Origin: Blastomonas sp. CACIA14H2
GTDB lineage: Bacteria; Pseudomonadota; Alphaproteobacteria; Sphingomonadales; Sphingomonadaceae
Direction of reading: 5' to 3'
NCBI GenBank assembly: GCA_000503195.1
Contig: AYSC01000017.1
Coordinates: 1-64,000 of the forward strand
Length of the DNA: 64,000 nt
Part shown: piece after piece, positions 34,142 through 42,104 of the stretch
Position numbering within the stretch: the stretch's first letter is position 1
Layout of the letters: the number at the start of each line of letters is the position of its first letter
Made by a program: the position numbers and the translations under genes
The notes under the pieces: generated by a model
Database searches by the model: none
Told to the model about the DNA's origin: nothing
Seen by the model: only the letters and a program-made list of their open reading frames with translations

Positions 34142-34768
34142 TCAGCCCGCGCTCTTGCGTATGGCCGCCGTCACCTGGTCCGCGCGCCGGGTGGCTTCGC
34201 GCTCGATGACGCGCCAGTCGGCGATATAGGCGGCAGCGAAGCGATCGATGCCCATGCGCCGGTACTGCTCGACATGCGCCAGCTCGTGCGCCCACATCCA
34301 GACATTCTCGGTCAGCCGCGCGCTGGAGAAAACGACCTGGCGGTTCAGCGCGATGGCGCCTTCGTCCATGAACTGTTCGGTCACGATCGCGCCCAGATCG
34401 ACCCGCCCCGTGCCCACCGTCCAGCGGGTCGCGGACAGCGTCTCGGGCCTGAAATGGGGCGCGAGCAGCTTCTGCATGTCGGCGGGGATGGGCTTGGCAC
34501 CCGCGCGCGCGGCCTGGCTCTCGCCATGCCGGATCGCGCGCGCGAGCACGGGGGCGGTCAGCCGCGCCGACCGTCGCACCAGCTGCTGCGATCCGCGCCG
34601 CGCCTCGCTGGCGATCGCGCCGGCCGAGCGGCCGCCCAGCGCTTCGATCACCCGGTTAAGCTCGGCGGGCGGGCGCAGCAGCTGTTCGTCGGGACGCTCG
34701 ATGCATCCCGACAGGGTCATAACGGCCAGTGCGCCCAGCGCACCCATGACATATCGCGGTCCGATCAT
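34142..34768 (-). CDS. Lipoprotein with HExxH motif, possible metallopeptidase
   Basis: A 208-aa predicted lipoprotein: MIGPRYVMGALGALAVMTLSGC supplies a short signal with lipobox LSGC. The body contains WMWAHELAHVEQYRRMGIDRFAAAY, in which HELAH is a zinc HExxH of the type seen in DUF4157-like domains (key segment AHELAHVEQYRRMG). A third metal ligand is not obvious, so activity is uncertain. The frame can start at TTG 34804, overlapping the upstream gene; ATG 34768 gives the cleaner signal peptide. It follows two paralogous lipoproteins on the same strand and may be co-transcribed with them. Confidence 0.7.
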   Translation of the reverse strand: MIGPRYVMGALGALAVMTLSGCIERPDEQLLRPPAELNRVIEALGGRSAGAIASEARRGSQQLVRRSARLTAPVLARAIRHGESQAARAGAKPIPADMQKLLAPHFRPETLSATRWTVGTGRVDLGAIVTEQFMDEGAIALNRQVVFSSARLTENVWMWAHELAHVEQYRRMGIDRFAAAYIADWRVIEREATRRADQVTAAIRKSAG

Positions 34769-34790
34769 CCCCGGACCGCTACGCGACCGC

Positions 34791-35597
34791 TTACTGACCG
34801 GCAAGCCCGATCAGCGCCTCCGGGCCCTTGGACAGGCGGCTGTTGACGATCCATTTCAGCGTCGCGTTCGCGCCCGCCATGGTCGGGCCGTCCTCGGTAT
34901 TGTTGGTGAGAATGCGGCCATCTGTGGTGATGGTAAACGTGCCTTCGGGCTTGGGCTGGCCCGGCTTGCCCTTGGCATCGGCTGCACCCGCCATCGCACC
35001 CAGCGCCGCCATGTCGCCACCGCCCGCCTCGCCCGAATAGGCGGGGGCAGAGACCTTCACGCTGCCGTCCTTGCGAGCGATGATCGTGACAAAGGGCATG
35101 ATCGCATTGCCGCCATCGACCAGCGGGAAGGCGAAACCATGCGCGCTGTTGCCGGTGATCGCATATTCGACATCGATGATGCGGTTGCCGCGATAGCTGA
35201 CCTTGTTCCAGCCCCGCTGCTTCTTCAGCTGCTCGACCAGCTCGGCGATGCTCTCGTCGCTGCCCAGCCCGCCCATCTCGCCGCCCATGGCACTGGCGGC
35301 CATGCCGGTCTCGCCCTTGCTCTCTGCCTGCGCCGTGTCGAAATCCTTGCGCTGCTGCGCCAGTTCGGCCTCGGTGCATTCGCGCTCGTCGCCCGTGTCG
35401 TCGCTATAGCAGGGGCTGGGCGAAAACTCGGCGGGCGGCGGGGACATGTCGGTCACCACGATCTCGCCGACATAGGTGAAGGTGAAGCTGCCGTCGCGCT
35501 TGAGGTCCAGCGTCGAGCTGAACTTGCCCGGGGAGAGCAGGCAGCCGGTCAGCAGCAGCGGCGCTGCCAGCGCGGCGACAATACGCATGAATTTCAT
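34791..35597 (-). CDS. Unrecognised lipoprotein, paralogue of 35650-36603
   Basis: A 268-aa predicted outer-envelope lipoprotein of no family I recognise. Signal peptide with lipobox LLTGC (Cys about residue 19), then LLSPGKFSSTLDLKRDGSFTF, a Cys pair in FSPSPCYSDD and RECTEAE (possible disulfide), a Met/Gly/Ala-rich central part, and a C-terminal block DGRILTNNTEDGPTMAGANA with KGPEALIGL. The neighbouring gene shares the lipobox region, SPSPCY, ECT.AE, NTEDGP and PEALI.L. The pair probably arose by duplication. The gap between them is 52 bases. Confidence 0.7.
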   Translation of the reverse strand: MKFMRIVAALAAPLLLTGCLLSPGKFSSTLDLKRDGSFTFTYVGEIVVTDMSPPPAEFSPSPCYSDDTGDERECTEAELAQQRKDFDTAQAESKGETGMAASAMGGEMGGLGSDESIAELVEQLKKQRGWNKVSYRGNRIIDVEYAITGNSAHGFAFPLVDGGNAIMPFVTIIARKDGSVKVSAPAYSGEAGGGDMAALGAMAGAADAKGKPGQPKPEGTFTITTDGRILTNNTEDGPTMAGANATLKWIVNSRLSKGPEALIGLAGQ

Positions 35598-35649
35598 GTC
35601 TCGGTCCTTTGCACAGGTGCGACCCGTTTGAACCAGATAGCACCCGGTC

Positions 35650-36603
35650 TCAGGCCGGGTTGAGCGATATCAGCGCCTCGGGCGCGCGCTCGCGCCGGGC
35701 ATTGACCTTCCATTCGAGTACGCGCATCGCGCCCGACACGCTCGGGCCATCCTCGGTATTGTTCGTGAGAATGTCGCCATCGGTGCTGAGGGTGAACACG
35801 CCGTCGGGCTTGGGCAGGTTGGCGAAGATCTTCGCCTCCTCGCTGTTGCTCGAAGAGCCAACAGCCTGCAGGATCGACATCAGCCCGCCCATATTGCCGC
35901 CCATGAAGCTGGTCTGACCGCCTGCAGCAAAGGCAGGCGCATCGATGCGCACGGCGTTGTTGGCGCGCGCGGTGGCGACGATGAACGGAGTGATGCCCTG
36001 AACCTTCTCGATTGTCGGGAAGCTGTAATCCTGGTCGATCCGGCCCGATATTGCATAATCGACGGTGAACAGCCCGTCGCCCTTGTGCACGACCTCGCGC
36101 CAGCCCTTCTGCTTCTTGATCCGGGTGATGAACTCGTCGATCGCGTCGGGCGAGGTCGGATCGATGCCACCGAGCATCGCCTTGAAGATCTCGATATTCT
36201 TGGCGTCCTCGGCCTTTTTGGCCGCACGCTGTTCTTCCCACGCCTCTTTCTGGCTCTCGATCTCGGCGGGCGTGCATTCGCGCTCGAGCGCCTCCTCGGC
36301 CCAGTCCTCGCTGTCCTCGGAGCCCTGCTCTTCCTGGACATAGGCGGTCTTGAGCACTGCCGCGTCGACCTCTGCCGGCTCGCCATAACAGGGGCTGGGG
36401 GTGAACTCGGCCTTGCTGTCGTCGAGCGCTGCGCCCATCGCGATCAGCTGCGACAGGCCGAGCAGATGGATATCGCCTTTGTAGGCGAAGCTGAAACCCC
36501 CGCCGCGCAGCACGGTCATGTCGGCGGTGAACTTGCCCGGGGACAGCAGGCACCCGGTCAGCATCCAGGCGGCGGCGGCGACCGCCAGTATCCGCATTCC
36601 CAT
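35650..36603 (-). CDS. Unrecognised lipoprotein, paralogue of 34791-35597
   Basis: A 317-aa predicted lipoprotein with lipobox MLTGC followed by LLSPGKFTADMTVLRGGGFSF, then FTPSPCYGE, ERECTPAEIE with a highly charged Glu/Lys-rich helix, KKQKGWREVVHKGDGLF, and the C-terminal LTNNTEDGPSVSGAMRVLEW and APEALISL blocks. It is longer than its paralogue mainly in the charged helix. Start at 36603 gives a tight signal peptide; ATG 36621 shares a base with the rlmB stop (TGATG) and would couple the two. Function unknown; likely in the periplasm or inner leaflet of the outer membrane. Confidence 0.7.
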   Translation of the reverse strand: MGMRILAVAAAAWMLTGCLLSPGKFTADMTVLRGGGFSFAYKGDIHLLGLSQLIAMGAALDDSKAEFTPSPCYGEPAEVDAAVLKTAYVQEEQGSEDSEDWAEEALERECTPAEIESQKEAWEEQRAAKKAEDAKNIEIFKAMLGGIDPTSPDAIDEFITRIKKQKGWREVVHKGDGLFTVDYAISGRIDQDYSFPTIEKVQGITPFIVATARANNAVRIDAPAFAAGGQTSFMGGNMGGLMSILQAVGSSSNSEEAKIFANLPKPDGVFTLSTDGDILTNNTEDGPSVSGAMRVLEWKVNARRERAPEALISLNPA

Positions 36604-36620
36604 CCGCCCCCCAGCGCGCA

Positions 36621-37385
36621 TCAGCCTTCTCCCCGGTCCATCCGAATCGCGTAGAGCGAGATGGCCGCCGCGTTCGATACATTGAGACTTTCCATCGCGC
36701 TGCTGATCGGCAGCCGCGCGAGCACATCGCAATGCCCCGCGACATTGTGACGCAGGCCTTCGCCCTCGGCCCCCAGAACCAGCGCGATCGGTCCGGTGCC
36801 CAGCACCTCGGCCAGCGTGTCTTCAGCCTCTCCGGCGAGGCCGATGCGCCAGTATCCGGCATCGGCCATTTCCTCGAGCGCGCGCGACAGGTTGACCACG
36901 CGCACCCAGGGCACGATCTCGAGCGCGCCCGAGGCGGCCTTGGCGATCGTCCCCGATTCGGGCGGCGCGTGCCGGTCCTGCGTGATGATCGCGGCGGCAT
37001 CGAACGCGGCGGCGGAGCGGAAGATCGCGCCGACATTGTGCGGATCGGTGACCTGGTCGAGCACCACCAGCGGACGCAAAGGATCGCCCGAAAGAACGTC
37101 GCCGAGCAGCATGTCGTCGAGCGGCTCGACCTCGATCACGATTCCCTGGTGCGGCGCATCGCGCGCGACCAGCCGGGCGAGATCGGCGACATCGGCATAT
37201 TCGACCGACACGCCCGTCGGCAGATCGAATTGCGCGAGCGCCTCGCGCGTGCCGCGAATCCAGCGAATCTGCCGCTCCGGATTGGCGAACGCCGCCTCGC
37301 AGGCGTGCGTCCCCCAGAATCGCGGCAGCTTGCCGCCTTCGAGTCCCGCCTTGCGGTTACGGTTGCGTGCGCCGCGTTTGGCCAT
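36621..37385 (-). CDS. rlmB: TrmH-family 23S rRNA 2'-O-ribose methyltransferase (RlmB-type)
   Basis: A 254-aa SPOUT methyltransferase. The N-terminal substrate domain contains FWGTHACEAAFANPER; the knot domain has LDQVTDPHNVGAIFRSAAAFDA (motif 1 core DPHNVGAIFRSA), VLGAEGEGLRHNV (motif 2) and PISSAMESLNVSNAAAISLY (motif 3). This is the RlmB/TrmH set; RlmB modifies a Gm in 23S rRNA. The basic start MAKRGARNRNRK at 37385 is preferred over the frame opening at 37481, which overlaps no signal. It is divergent from tRNA-Tyr. Confidence 0.9.
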   Translation of the reverse strand: MAKRGARNRNRKAGLEGGKLPRFWGTHACEAAFANPERQIRWIRGTREALAQFDLPTGVSVEYADVADLARLVARDAPHQGIVIEVEPLDDMLLGDVLSGDPLRPLVVLDQVTDPHNVGAIFRSAAAFDAAAIITQDRHAPPESGTIAKAASGALEIVPWVRVVNLSRALEEMADAGYWRIGLAGEAEDTLAEVLGTGPIALVLGAEGEGLRHNVAGHCDVLARLPISSAMESLNVSNAAAISLYAIRMDRGEG

Positions 37386-37541
37386 CTTGGGTTGTATCTT
37401 TCTTGGGCGAACAGGTAGCCGGGGTGGCTGGATCAAGCTTTTCGTCCTGTCGCCATTGACAGGCAAGCGCGAATTGTTCAAGGGACCGCCTCTCGGCAGA
37501 AACGGCCCTCTTCGGAACGGCCAATCGCACAGGGAATGTGT

Positions 37542-37627
37542 GGACAGGTGGCCGAGTGGTTAATGGCAGCAGACTGTAAATCTGCCCGCGAGAGCGTACG
37601 CTGGTTCGAATCCAGCCCTGTCCACCA
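37542..37627 (+). tRNA. tRNA-Tyr (anticodon GTA)
   Basis: Acceptor GGACAGG (37542-37548) pairs with CCTGTCC (37617-37623), followed by A and an encoded CCA. The anticodon loop CTGTAAA places GTA at 37576-37578. A long variable arm makes it class II, as bacterial tRNA-Tyr is. The T-arm GGTTCGAATCC is intact. No convincing promoter box is visible at the right distance. Confidence 0.96.
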
Positions 37628-37700
37628 CCTCCCTTTTTCATGATGCATCAGGTGCCACGCGCCCTTGGCAAGCGCCGTGCGATTGGGCACAACGCCTGGC

Positions 37701-38429
37701 ATGATCGAAATTGCCCGCATCCCCGCCCTGTCCGACAATTATATCTGGCTGGTGCACGAGCCGGTGAGCGGCGAGACCGTCGTCATCGACCCTGCCGAGG
37801 CCGAGCCGGTGCTGGCCGAAGCGCAGGCGCGGGGATGGACGATCACGCAGATCTGGAACACGCACTGGCACCCCGACCATGTCGGCGGCAATGCCGCGAT
37901 CAAGGCGGCGACCGGCTGCGCGATCACCAGCCCGGAGGCCGAGCGCGAGCGGATTGCGAGTTTTGACGTGACGGTGAAGGGCGGCGATGTCGTGCATCTG
38001 GGCGCGCTCAGGGCCGATGTCATCGACGTGCCCGCGCATACCGCGGGGCATATCGCCTATCATTTGCCCGAGGAGCAGGCGATCTTCGTCGGCGATACGC
38101 TGTTCGCGATGGGCTGCGGGCGGCTGTTCGAGGGCACGGCCGAGCAGATGTTCGACAACATGACGCGGCTGGCGGCGCTTCCCGGCGAAACCGCGGTCTA
38201 TTGCGCGCACGAATATACCGAATCGAACGGTCGCTATGCGCTGGTCGCCGAGCCCGACAATCCGGCGCTGGCCGAGCGGATGGAGCAGGTCTTCGAGATG
38301 CGCGCGCGCGGCGAACCGACCGTGCCGACCACGATCGCGCTCGAACGCGCCACCAATCCCTTCATGCGCGCCCGCTCCGCCGAGGAGCTTGCCGAGCGAC
38401 GCGCCGCCAAGGATAATTTCCGGGGCTGA
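37701..38429 (+). CDS. gloB: Hydroxyacylglutathione hydrolase (glyoxalase II)
   Basis: A 242-aa metallo-beta-lactamase-fold hydrolase that splits S-lactoylglutathione to lactate and glutathione. The metal motif [10 protein letters not shown] is near residues 53-62, HTAGHIAYH and [17 protein letters not shown] follow, and CAHEYTESN supplies the late His. The C-terminal glutathione-binding part ends PFMRARS...[10 protein letters not shown], typical of GloB. Start 37701 is the conserved [15 protein letters not shown] thiolase gene follows 31 bases later. Confidence 0.94.
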   Translation: MIEIARIPALSDNYIWLVHEPVSGETVVIDPAEAEPVLAEAQARGWTITQIWNTHWHPDHVGGNAAIKAATGCAITSPEAERERIASFDVTVKGGDVVHLGALRADVIDVPAHTAGHIAYHLPEEQAIFVGDTLFAMGCGRLFEGTAEQMFDNMTRLAALPGETAVYCAHEYTESNGRYALVAEPDNPALAERMEQVFEMRARGEPTVPTTIALERATNPFMRARSAEELAERRAAKDNFRG

Positions 38430-38460
38430 GACCACCGGATCGATAGCCGAGAGGATAGCC

Positions 38461-39663
38461 ATGACCGAAGCCTTTATCTGCGACGCGGTGCGCACGCCGA
38501 TCGGACGTTATGGCGGCGGGCTGGCGAGCGTCAGGCCCGACGATCTGGCAGCGGTCGTGCTGCGCGCGCTGGTCGGGCGCAATCCGGGGCTCGATGCAGG
38601 GGCGATCGACGATGTGCTGATGGGCTGTGCCAACCAGGCGGGCGAGGACAATCGCAACGTCGCGCGCATGGCCGCGCTACTGGCGGGGCTGCCGGAAAGC
38701 GTGGCCGGAGCGACGATCAACCGGCTGTGCGGATCGGGGCTCGATGCGGTGGGCAGCGCCGCGCGCGCGATCCGCGCGGGCGATGCCGATCTGATGATCG
38801 CGGGCGGGGTCGAGAGCATGACCCGCGCGCCGTTCGTCATGCCCAAGGCAGCGACCGCCTTTGCCCGCGACAATGCGGTCTATGACACCACCATCGGCTG
38901 GCGTTTCGTCAATCCGCTGATGAAGGCGGTGCACGGAGTCGATTCGATGCCCGAGACGGCGGAGAATGTCGCCGAGGATTTCGGCATCGCGCGCGCCGAC
39001 CAGGATGCGTTCGCGCTGCGCAGCCAGCAGCGCGCGGCCGCCGCGCAGGAATCGGGGCGGCTCGCGGCGGAGATCGTCCCGGTCAGCATCCCGCAGCGCA
39101 AGGGCGAACCGCTGATCGTCGATACCGACGAGCACCCGCGCATGACCTCGATCGAGGCGCTGAGTGCGCTCAAACCCATCGTCCGTCCCGGCGGCACGGT
39201 GACCGCGGGCAATGCCAGCGGCGTCAACGATGGCGCGGCAGCGCTGATCGTCGCGTCCGAAGCCGCTGCGGCGCGCCATGGCCTGACCCCGCGCGCGCGG
39301 ATCATCGGCACGGCGGTCGCGGGCGTGCCGCCACGCATCATGGGGATTGGCCCGGCCCCGGCGGTGCAGAAACTGCTCGCGCGGGCGCGGGTGACGCTGG
39401 GCGAGGTCGATGTGATCGAGCTCAACGAGGCGTTCGCCGCGCAGGGCCTTGCGGTGCTGCGCCAGCTCGGCCTGCCGGACGATGCTGCGCATGTGAACCC
39501 CAATGGCGGGGCGATCGCGCTCGGCCATCCACTCGGCATGTCGGGTGCACGTCTCGCGCTGACCGCGACCGAGGAGCTGCAGCGTACCGGCGGGCGCTAT
39601 GCCATCGCGACGATGTGCATCGGCGTGGGGCAGGGCATCGCGATGCTGATCGAGCGGGTATAG
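38461..39663 (+). CDS. pcaF: Acetyl-CoA acyltransferase, 3-oxoadipyl-CoA thiolase type
   Basis: A 400-aa thiolase. The nucleophile Cys is in [18 protein letters not shown] (about residue 90), the HPLG loop in [10 protein letters not shown] and the second Cys in [14 protein letters not shown]. The exact 400-residue length and the N-terminus [20 protein letters not shown] agree with 3-oxoadipyl-CoA thiolases (PcaF/PaaJ) that end protocatechuate and phenylacetate breakdown, but other degradative thiolases are close. No other beta-ketoadipate genes are near, so the assignment within thiolases is moderate. Confidence 0.85.
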   Translation: MTEAFICDAVRTPIGRYGGGLASVRPDDLAAVVLRALVGRNPGLDAGAIDDVLMGCANQAGEDNRNVARMAALLAGLPESVAGATINRLCGSGLDAVGSAARAIRAGDADLMIAGGVESMTRAPFVMPKAATAFARDNAVYDTTIGWRFVNPLMKAVHGVDSMPETAENVAEDFGIARADQDAFALRSQQRAAAAQESGRLAAEIVPVSIPQRKGEPLIVDTDEHPRMTSIEALSALKPIVRPGGTVTAGNASGVNDGAAALIVASEAAAARHGLTPRARIIGTAVAGVPPRIMGIGPAPAVQKLLARARVTLGEVDVIELNEAFAAQGLAVLRQLGLPDDAAHVNPNGGAIALGHPLGMSGARLALTATEELQRTGGRYAIATMCIGVGQGIAMLIERV

Positions 39664-39682
39664 CTCAAGGCGTCACAGCCCA

Positions 39683-39766
39683 ACGTCATTCCCGCGAACG
39701 CGGGAATCCCGCTTGCAGACGCTGCATTAACAAAGCGGGACCCCCGACTCCGTGGGGGTGACGATG
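39683..39766. repeat. REP-like composite palindromic element
   Basis: An 84-bp element between convergent genes. It is built from ATTCCCGCGAACGCGGGAAT (39688-39707 region), a second pair TCCCGCTT / AAGCGGGA enclosing a short spacer, and ACCCCCGACTCCGTGGGGGT; the outer ends CGTCAT and GTGACG also pair. This gives a three-hairpin clover. Single-hairpin relatives lie at 1-24 and 46726-46756. Such intergenic REP/BIME-type repeats are usually moved by RAYT transposases; none is in the window. Confidence 0.7.
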
Positions 39767-39804
39767 ATGGGCGGGATAGGCGGCGAGCGGAACTCCGCCC
39801 GGAG

Positions 39805-41409
39805 CTACTCCCCCGCCACCTTGGGCACTGGCTGGAAATCGCGCACGAATCGCTCGAGCAGCCGCACGCCATAGCCCGTCGAGCCCGCGGGCTTGAGGTC
39901 GTTCGCGCCGCCCCAGGCCATTCCCGCGATGTCGATATGCGCCCAGGGCGTTTCGGGCTTCACGAACGCGCCGATGAAGTGCGCGCCAGCGCCTGCACCA
40001 GCGCCGCTGACACCCGAATTCTTGATATCGGCAATGGTCGACTTGGTGTCCTCGGCATAGCTCGGGTGCAGCGGCATGCGCCACACCGCGTCGCCGCTGG
40101 CATCGCCTGCCTTCATCAGCTGATCGGCGAGCGGATCGTGGCGGCTGAAAAGCCCGGCATAATCGTCGCCCAATGCGGTCATGATCGCGCCGGTCAATGT
40201 CGCCATGTCGACGATCGCCGCAGGATTGAGCTTCGCATCGGCATAGGCGACCGCATCGGCGAGGACGAGGCGGCCTTCGGCATCGGTCGAAATGATCTCG
40301 ATCGTCTTGCCGTTCATTGCCTGCAGCACGTCGGCGGGGCGCGCGGCATTGCCGTCGGGCATGTTTTCCGACAGCGCGGCGATCGCGACGACATCGACCG
40401 GCGCGCGCGATTTGGCCAGCGCCAGCGCTGCGCCGACCACGCTCGCCGCGCCCGACATGTCGAACTTCATGTCGCCCATGCCGGCCCCGGCCTTGAGCGA
40501 GATGCCGCCGCTGTCGAAGGTGATGCCCTTGCCCGCCAGCACCACCGGACCGGTCGAAGGCGCGCCGCGTCCGGTATAGCGCACGATCAGCATCCGCGGC
40601 GGCCGCGCCGATCCGCGTCCAGATCCCAGGATCGAGCCCATGCCGAGCTTTTCCATCGCGGGCACGTCGAGCGCCTCGATCGTCACGCCGGGGACGCCCG
40701 CAAAGGCGGCGCGGGTGCGTTCGACAAAGCTTTCGGGATAGATGACGTTCGCAGGTTCGTTGGAAAGGTCGCGCGCAAAGGCCATCGCCTCGACCAATGC
40801 CTTGCCCCGCCCTTCATAGAGCGCGCGGGCCGCGTCGCCATTGTCCGAGACGATGGTCGTCGCGGCCATGGCAGCGGCCTCGCGCGCCTTGGCCTGGTAG
40901 AGGTCCGAGCGATATTCGCCGATGCCCATGCCGGTCGCGAGCTCGGCCACCGCCTCGGCAGGCATGCCGCCCGCCAGCACGGTGAGCGGACCCTTGTCCT
41001 TCATCAGCGCGCGCCCGGCCGCGACGCCGAGCTTCTGGACCGCTGCCGCGCTCGGGTCCGCTCCGGTGCCGACCACATGGATGCGGTCCCATCCGCCGAT
41101 CCCGCGCAGGCTGAGCGTGCCGGACGTATAGTCGAACTCTGCTGCGGCGAGCGCACGCGCAATCGCGGTCCGTTCGGCTTCGGACAGCGCGCTGGCGCGG
41201 CGCGCGAGATCGGCTTCACTGGCGAGTGGCAACACCAATGTGCCCGAGGGGGCGGGCAGGGTGCTGGCGAAACTGACCGGGCGGAATTGCGCCTTTGCGG
41301 CCTTGAGCGTCAGCGAGGGCTTCACCGCCTCCTGCGCGTGCGCGGCCATCGGCGCTGCCAAGGTCAGTACGGCGAAGCTGGTGGCGGCCAGCAGGTGACG
41401 GATACGCAT
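39805..41409 (-). CDS. Secreted leucyl aminopeptidase (M17 family)
   Basis: A 534-aa M17 aminopeptidase with an N-terminal signal peptide (RHLLAATSFAVLTLAAPMAAHAQ in part: cleavage near MAAHA). The C-terminal catalytic domain has the metal and active-site Lys in VLAGKGITFDSGG and the metal motif ISTDAEGRLVLADA. Classical PepA is cytosolic, so export is noteworthy, though it is seen in related bacteria. ATG 41409 is chosen because it begins the signal peptide and has AAGGGG upstream; the frame is open to 41694. Convergent with the thiolase across a REP element. Confidence 0.9.
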   Translation of the reverse strand: MRIRHLLAATSFAVLTLAAPMAAHAQEAVKPSLTLKAAKAQFRPVSFASTLPAPSGTLVLPLASEADLARRASALSEAERTAIARALAAAEFDYTSGTLSLRGIGGWDRIHVVGTGADPSAAAVQKLGVAAGRALMKDKGPLTVLAGGMPAEAVAELATGMGIGEYRSDLYQAKAREAAAMAATTIVSDNGDAARALYEGRGKALVEAMAFARDLSNEPANVIYPESFVERTRAAFAGVPGVTIEALDVPAMEKLGMGSILGSGRGSARPPRMLIVRYTGRGAPSTGPVVLAGKGITFDSGGISLKAGAGMGDMKFDMSGAASVVGAALALAKSRAPVDVVAIAALSENMPDGNAARPADVLQAMNGKTIEIISTDAEGRLVLADAVAYADAKLNPAAIVDMATLTGAIMTALGDDYAGLFSRHDPLADQLMKAGDASGDAVWRMPLHPSYAEDTKSTIADIKNSGVSGAGAGAGAHFIGAFVKPETPWAHIDIAGMAWGGANDLKPAGSTGYGVRLLERFVRDFQPVPKVAGE

Positions 41410-41539
41410 CAGGAAACCCCTTTTTGTCTTCGTAACATTGGCAACCATATCAGCAGCTTGAGCCGCTGGCGGCAAGCAAAGATGCGCGAGGAGCGCGCAC
41501 GGCATTGTCTTGGCTGCTGCCTGACCCCATGTGCCATCC

Positions 41540-42025
41540 ATGTTCAGCACCCCCGTCATCGCCGCCATCGCCTGGGCCGTCCTTCTGGGTGGGGCGGGCG
41601 GGCTGCTGACCGAGATCGGGACCTGGTACAGGAACCTCAGGAAACCGAGCTGGCAGCCGCCCGACTGGCTGTTCGGTCCCGCGTGGACGATCATCCTCGG
41701 CCTTGCCGCCTGGGCCGCCGTGCTGGCGTGGAACGGGACTCAGACCGAAGGCGACCGGATGATCGTCATCACGCTCTATGCAGCGAATTTCGTGTTTCAT
41801 CTGCTGTGGTCGCCCTTGTTCTTCAAGTTCAAGCGGCCCGACTGGGCGCTGGTCGAGGTCGTGTTCCTCTGGGCGTCGGTGTTCGCGATGTGCGTGTGGC
41901 TGCGGCCCTATTCGGTGCTCGCGAGCTGGCTGATCGTGCCCTATCTCGTCTGGGTCAGCTTCGCCGCGATGCTCAACGCGAAGATCGTCCAGCTCAACCG
42001 ACCGTTTGGCCGCGCTCAAGCCTAA
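41540..42025 (+). CDS. tspO: TspO/MBR-family membrane protein
   Basis: A 161-aa five-helix membrane protein. GTWYRNLRKPSWQPPDWLFGPAW is the TspO signature (core KPSWQPP..LFGPAWT), and LYAANFVFHLLWSPLFF matches the conserved second half. TspO binds porphyrins and modulates tetrapyrrole or stress responses; in photosynthetic relatives it represses pigment genes. No tetrapyrrole gene is adjacent. ATG 41540 is taken, GTG 41531 is the alternative. Confidence 0.92.
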   Translation: MFSTPVIAAIAWAVLLGGAGGLLTEIGTWYRNLRKPSWQPPDWLFGPAWTIILGLAAWAAVLAWNGTQTEGDRMIVITLYAANFVFHLLWSPLFFKFKRPDWALVEVVFLWASVFAMCVWLRPYSVLASWLIVPYLVWVSFAAMLNAKIVQLNRPFGRAQA

Positions 42026-42104
42026 ATCGCCAGCCCAGCGGCAAATCGCTTGGTGCCCGGATAATATGTGTTAACTTTGCTTGACACTTTTTCGGGGGAC
42101 CGGC

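Noticed and set aside
37456-37484. TTGACA before tRNA-Tyr as its promoter
   Set aside because: It is about 80 bases upstream of the tRNA and no -10-like hexamer follows at 16-18 bases.
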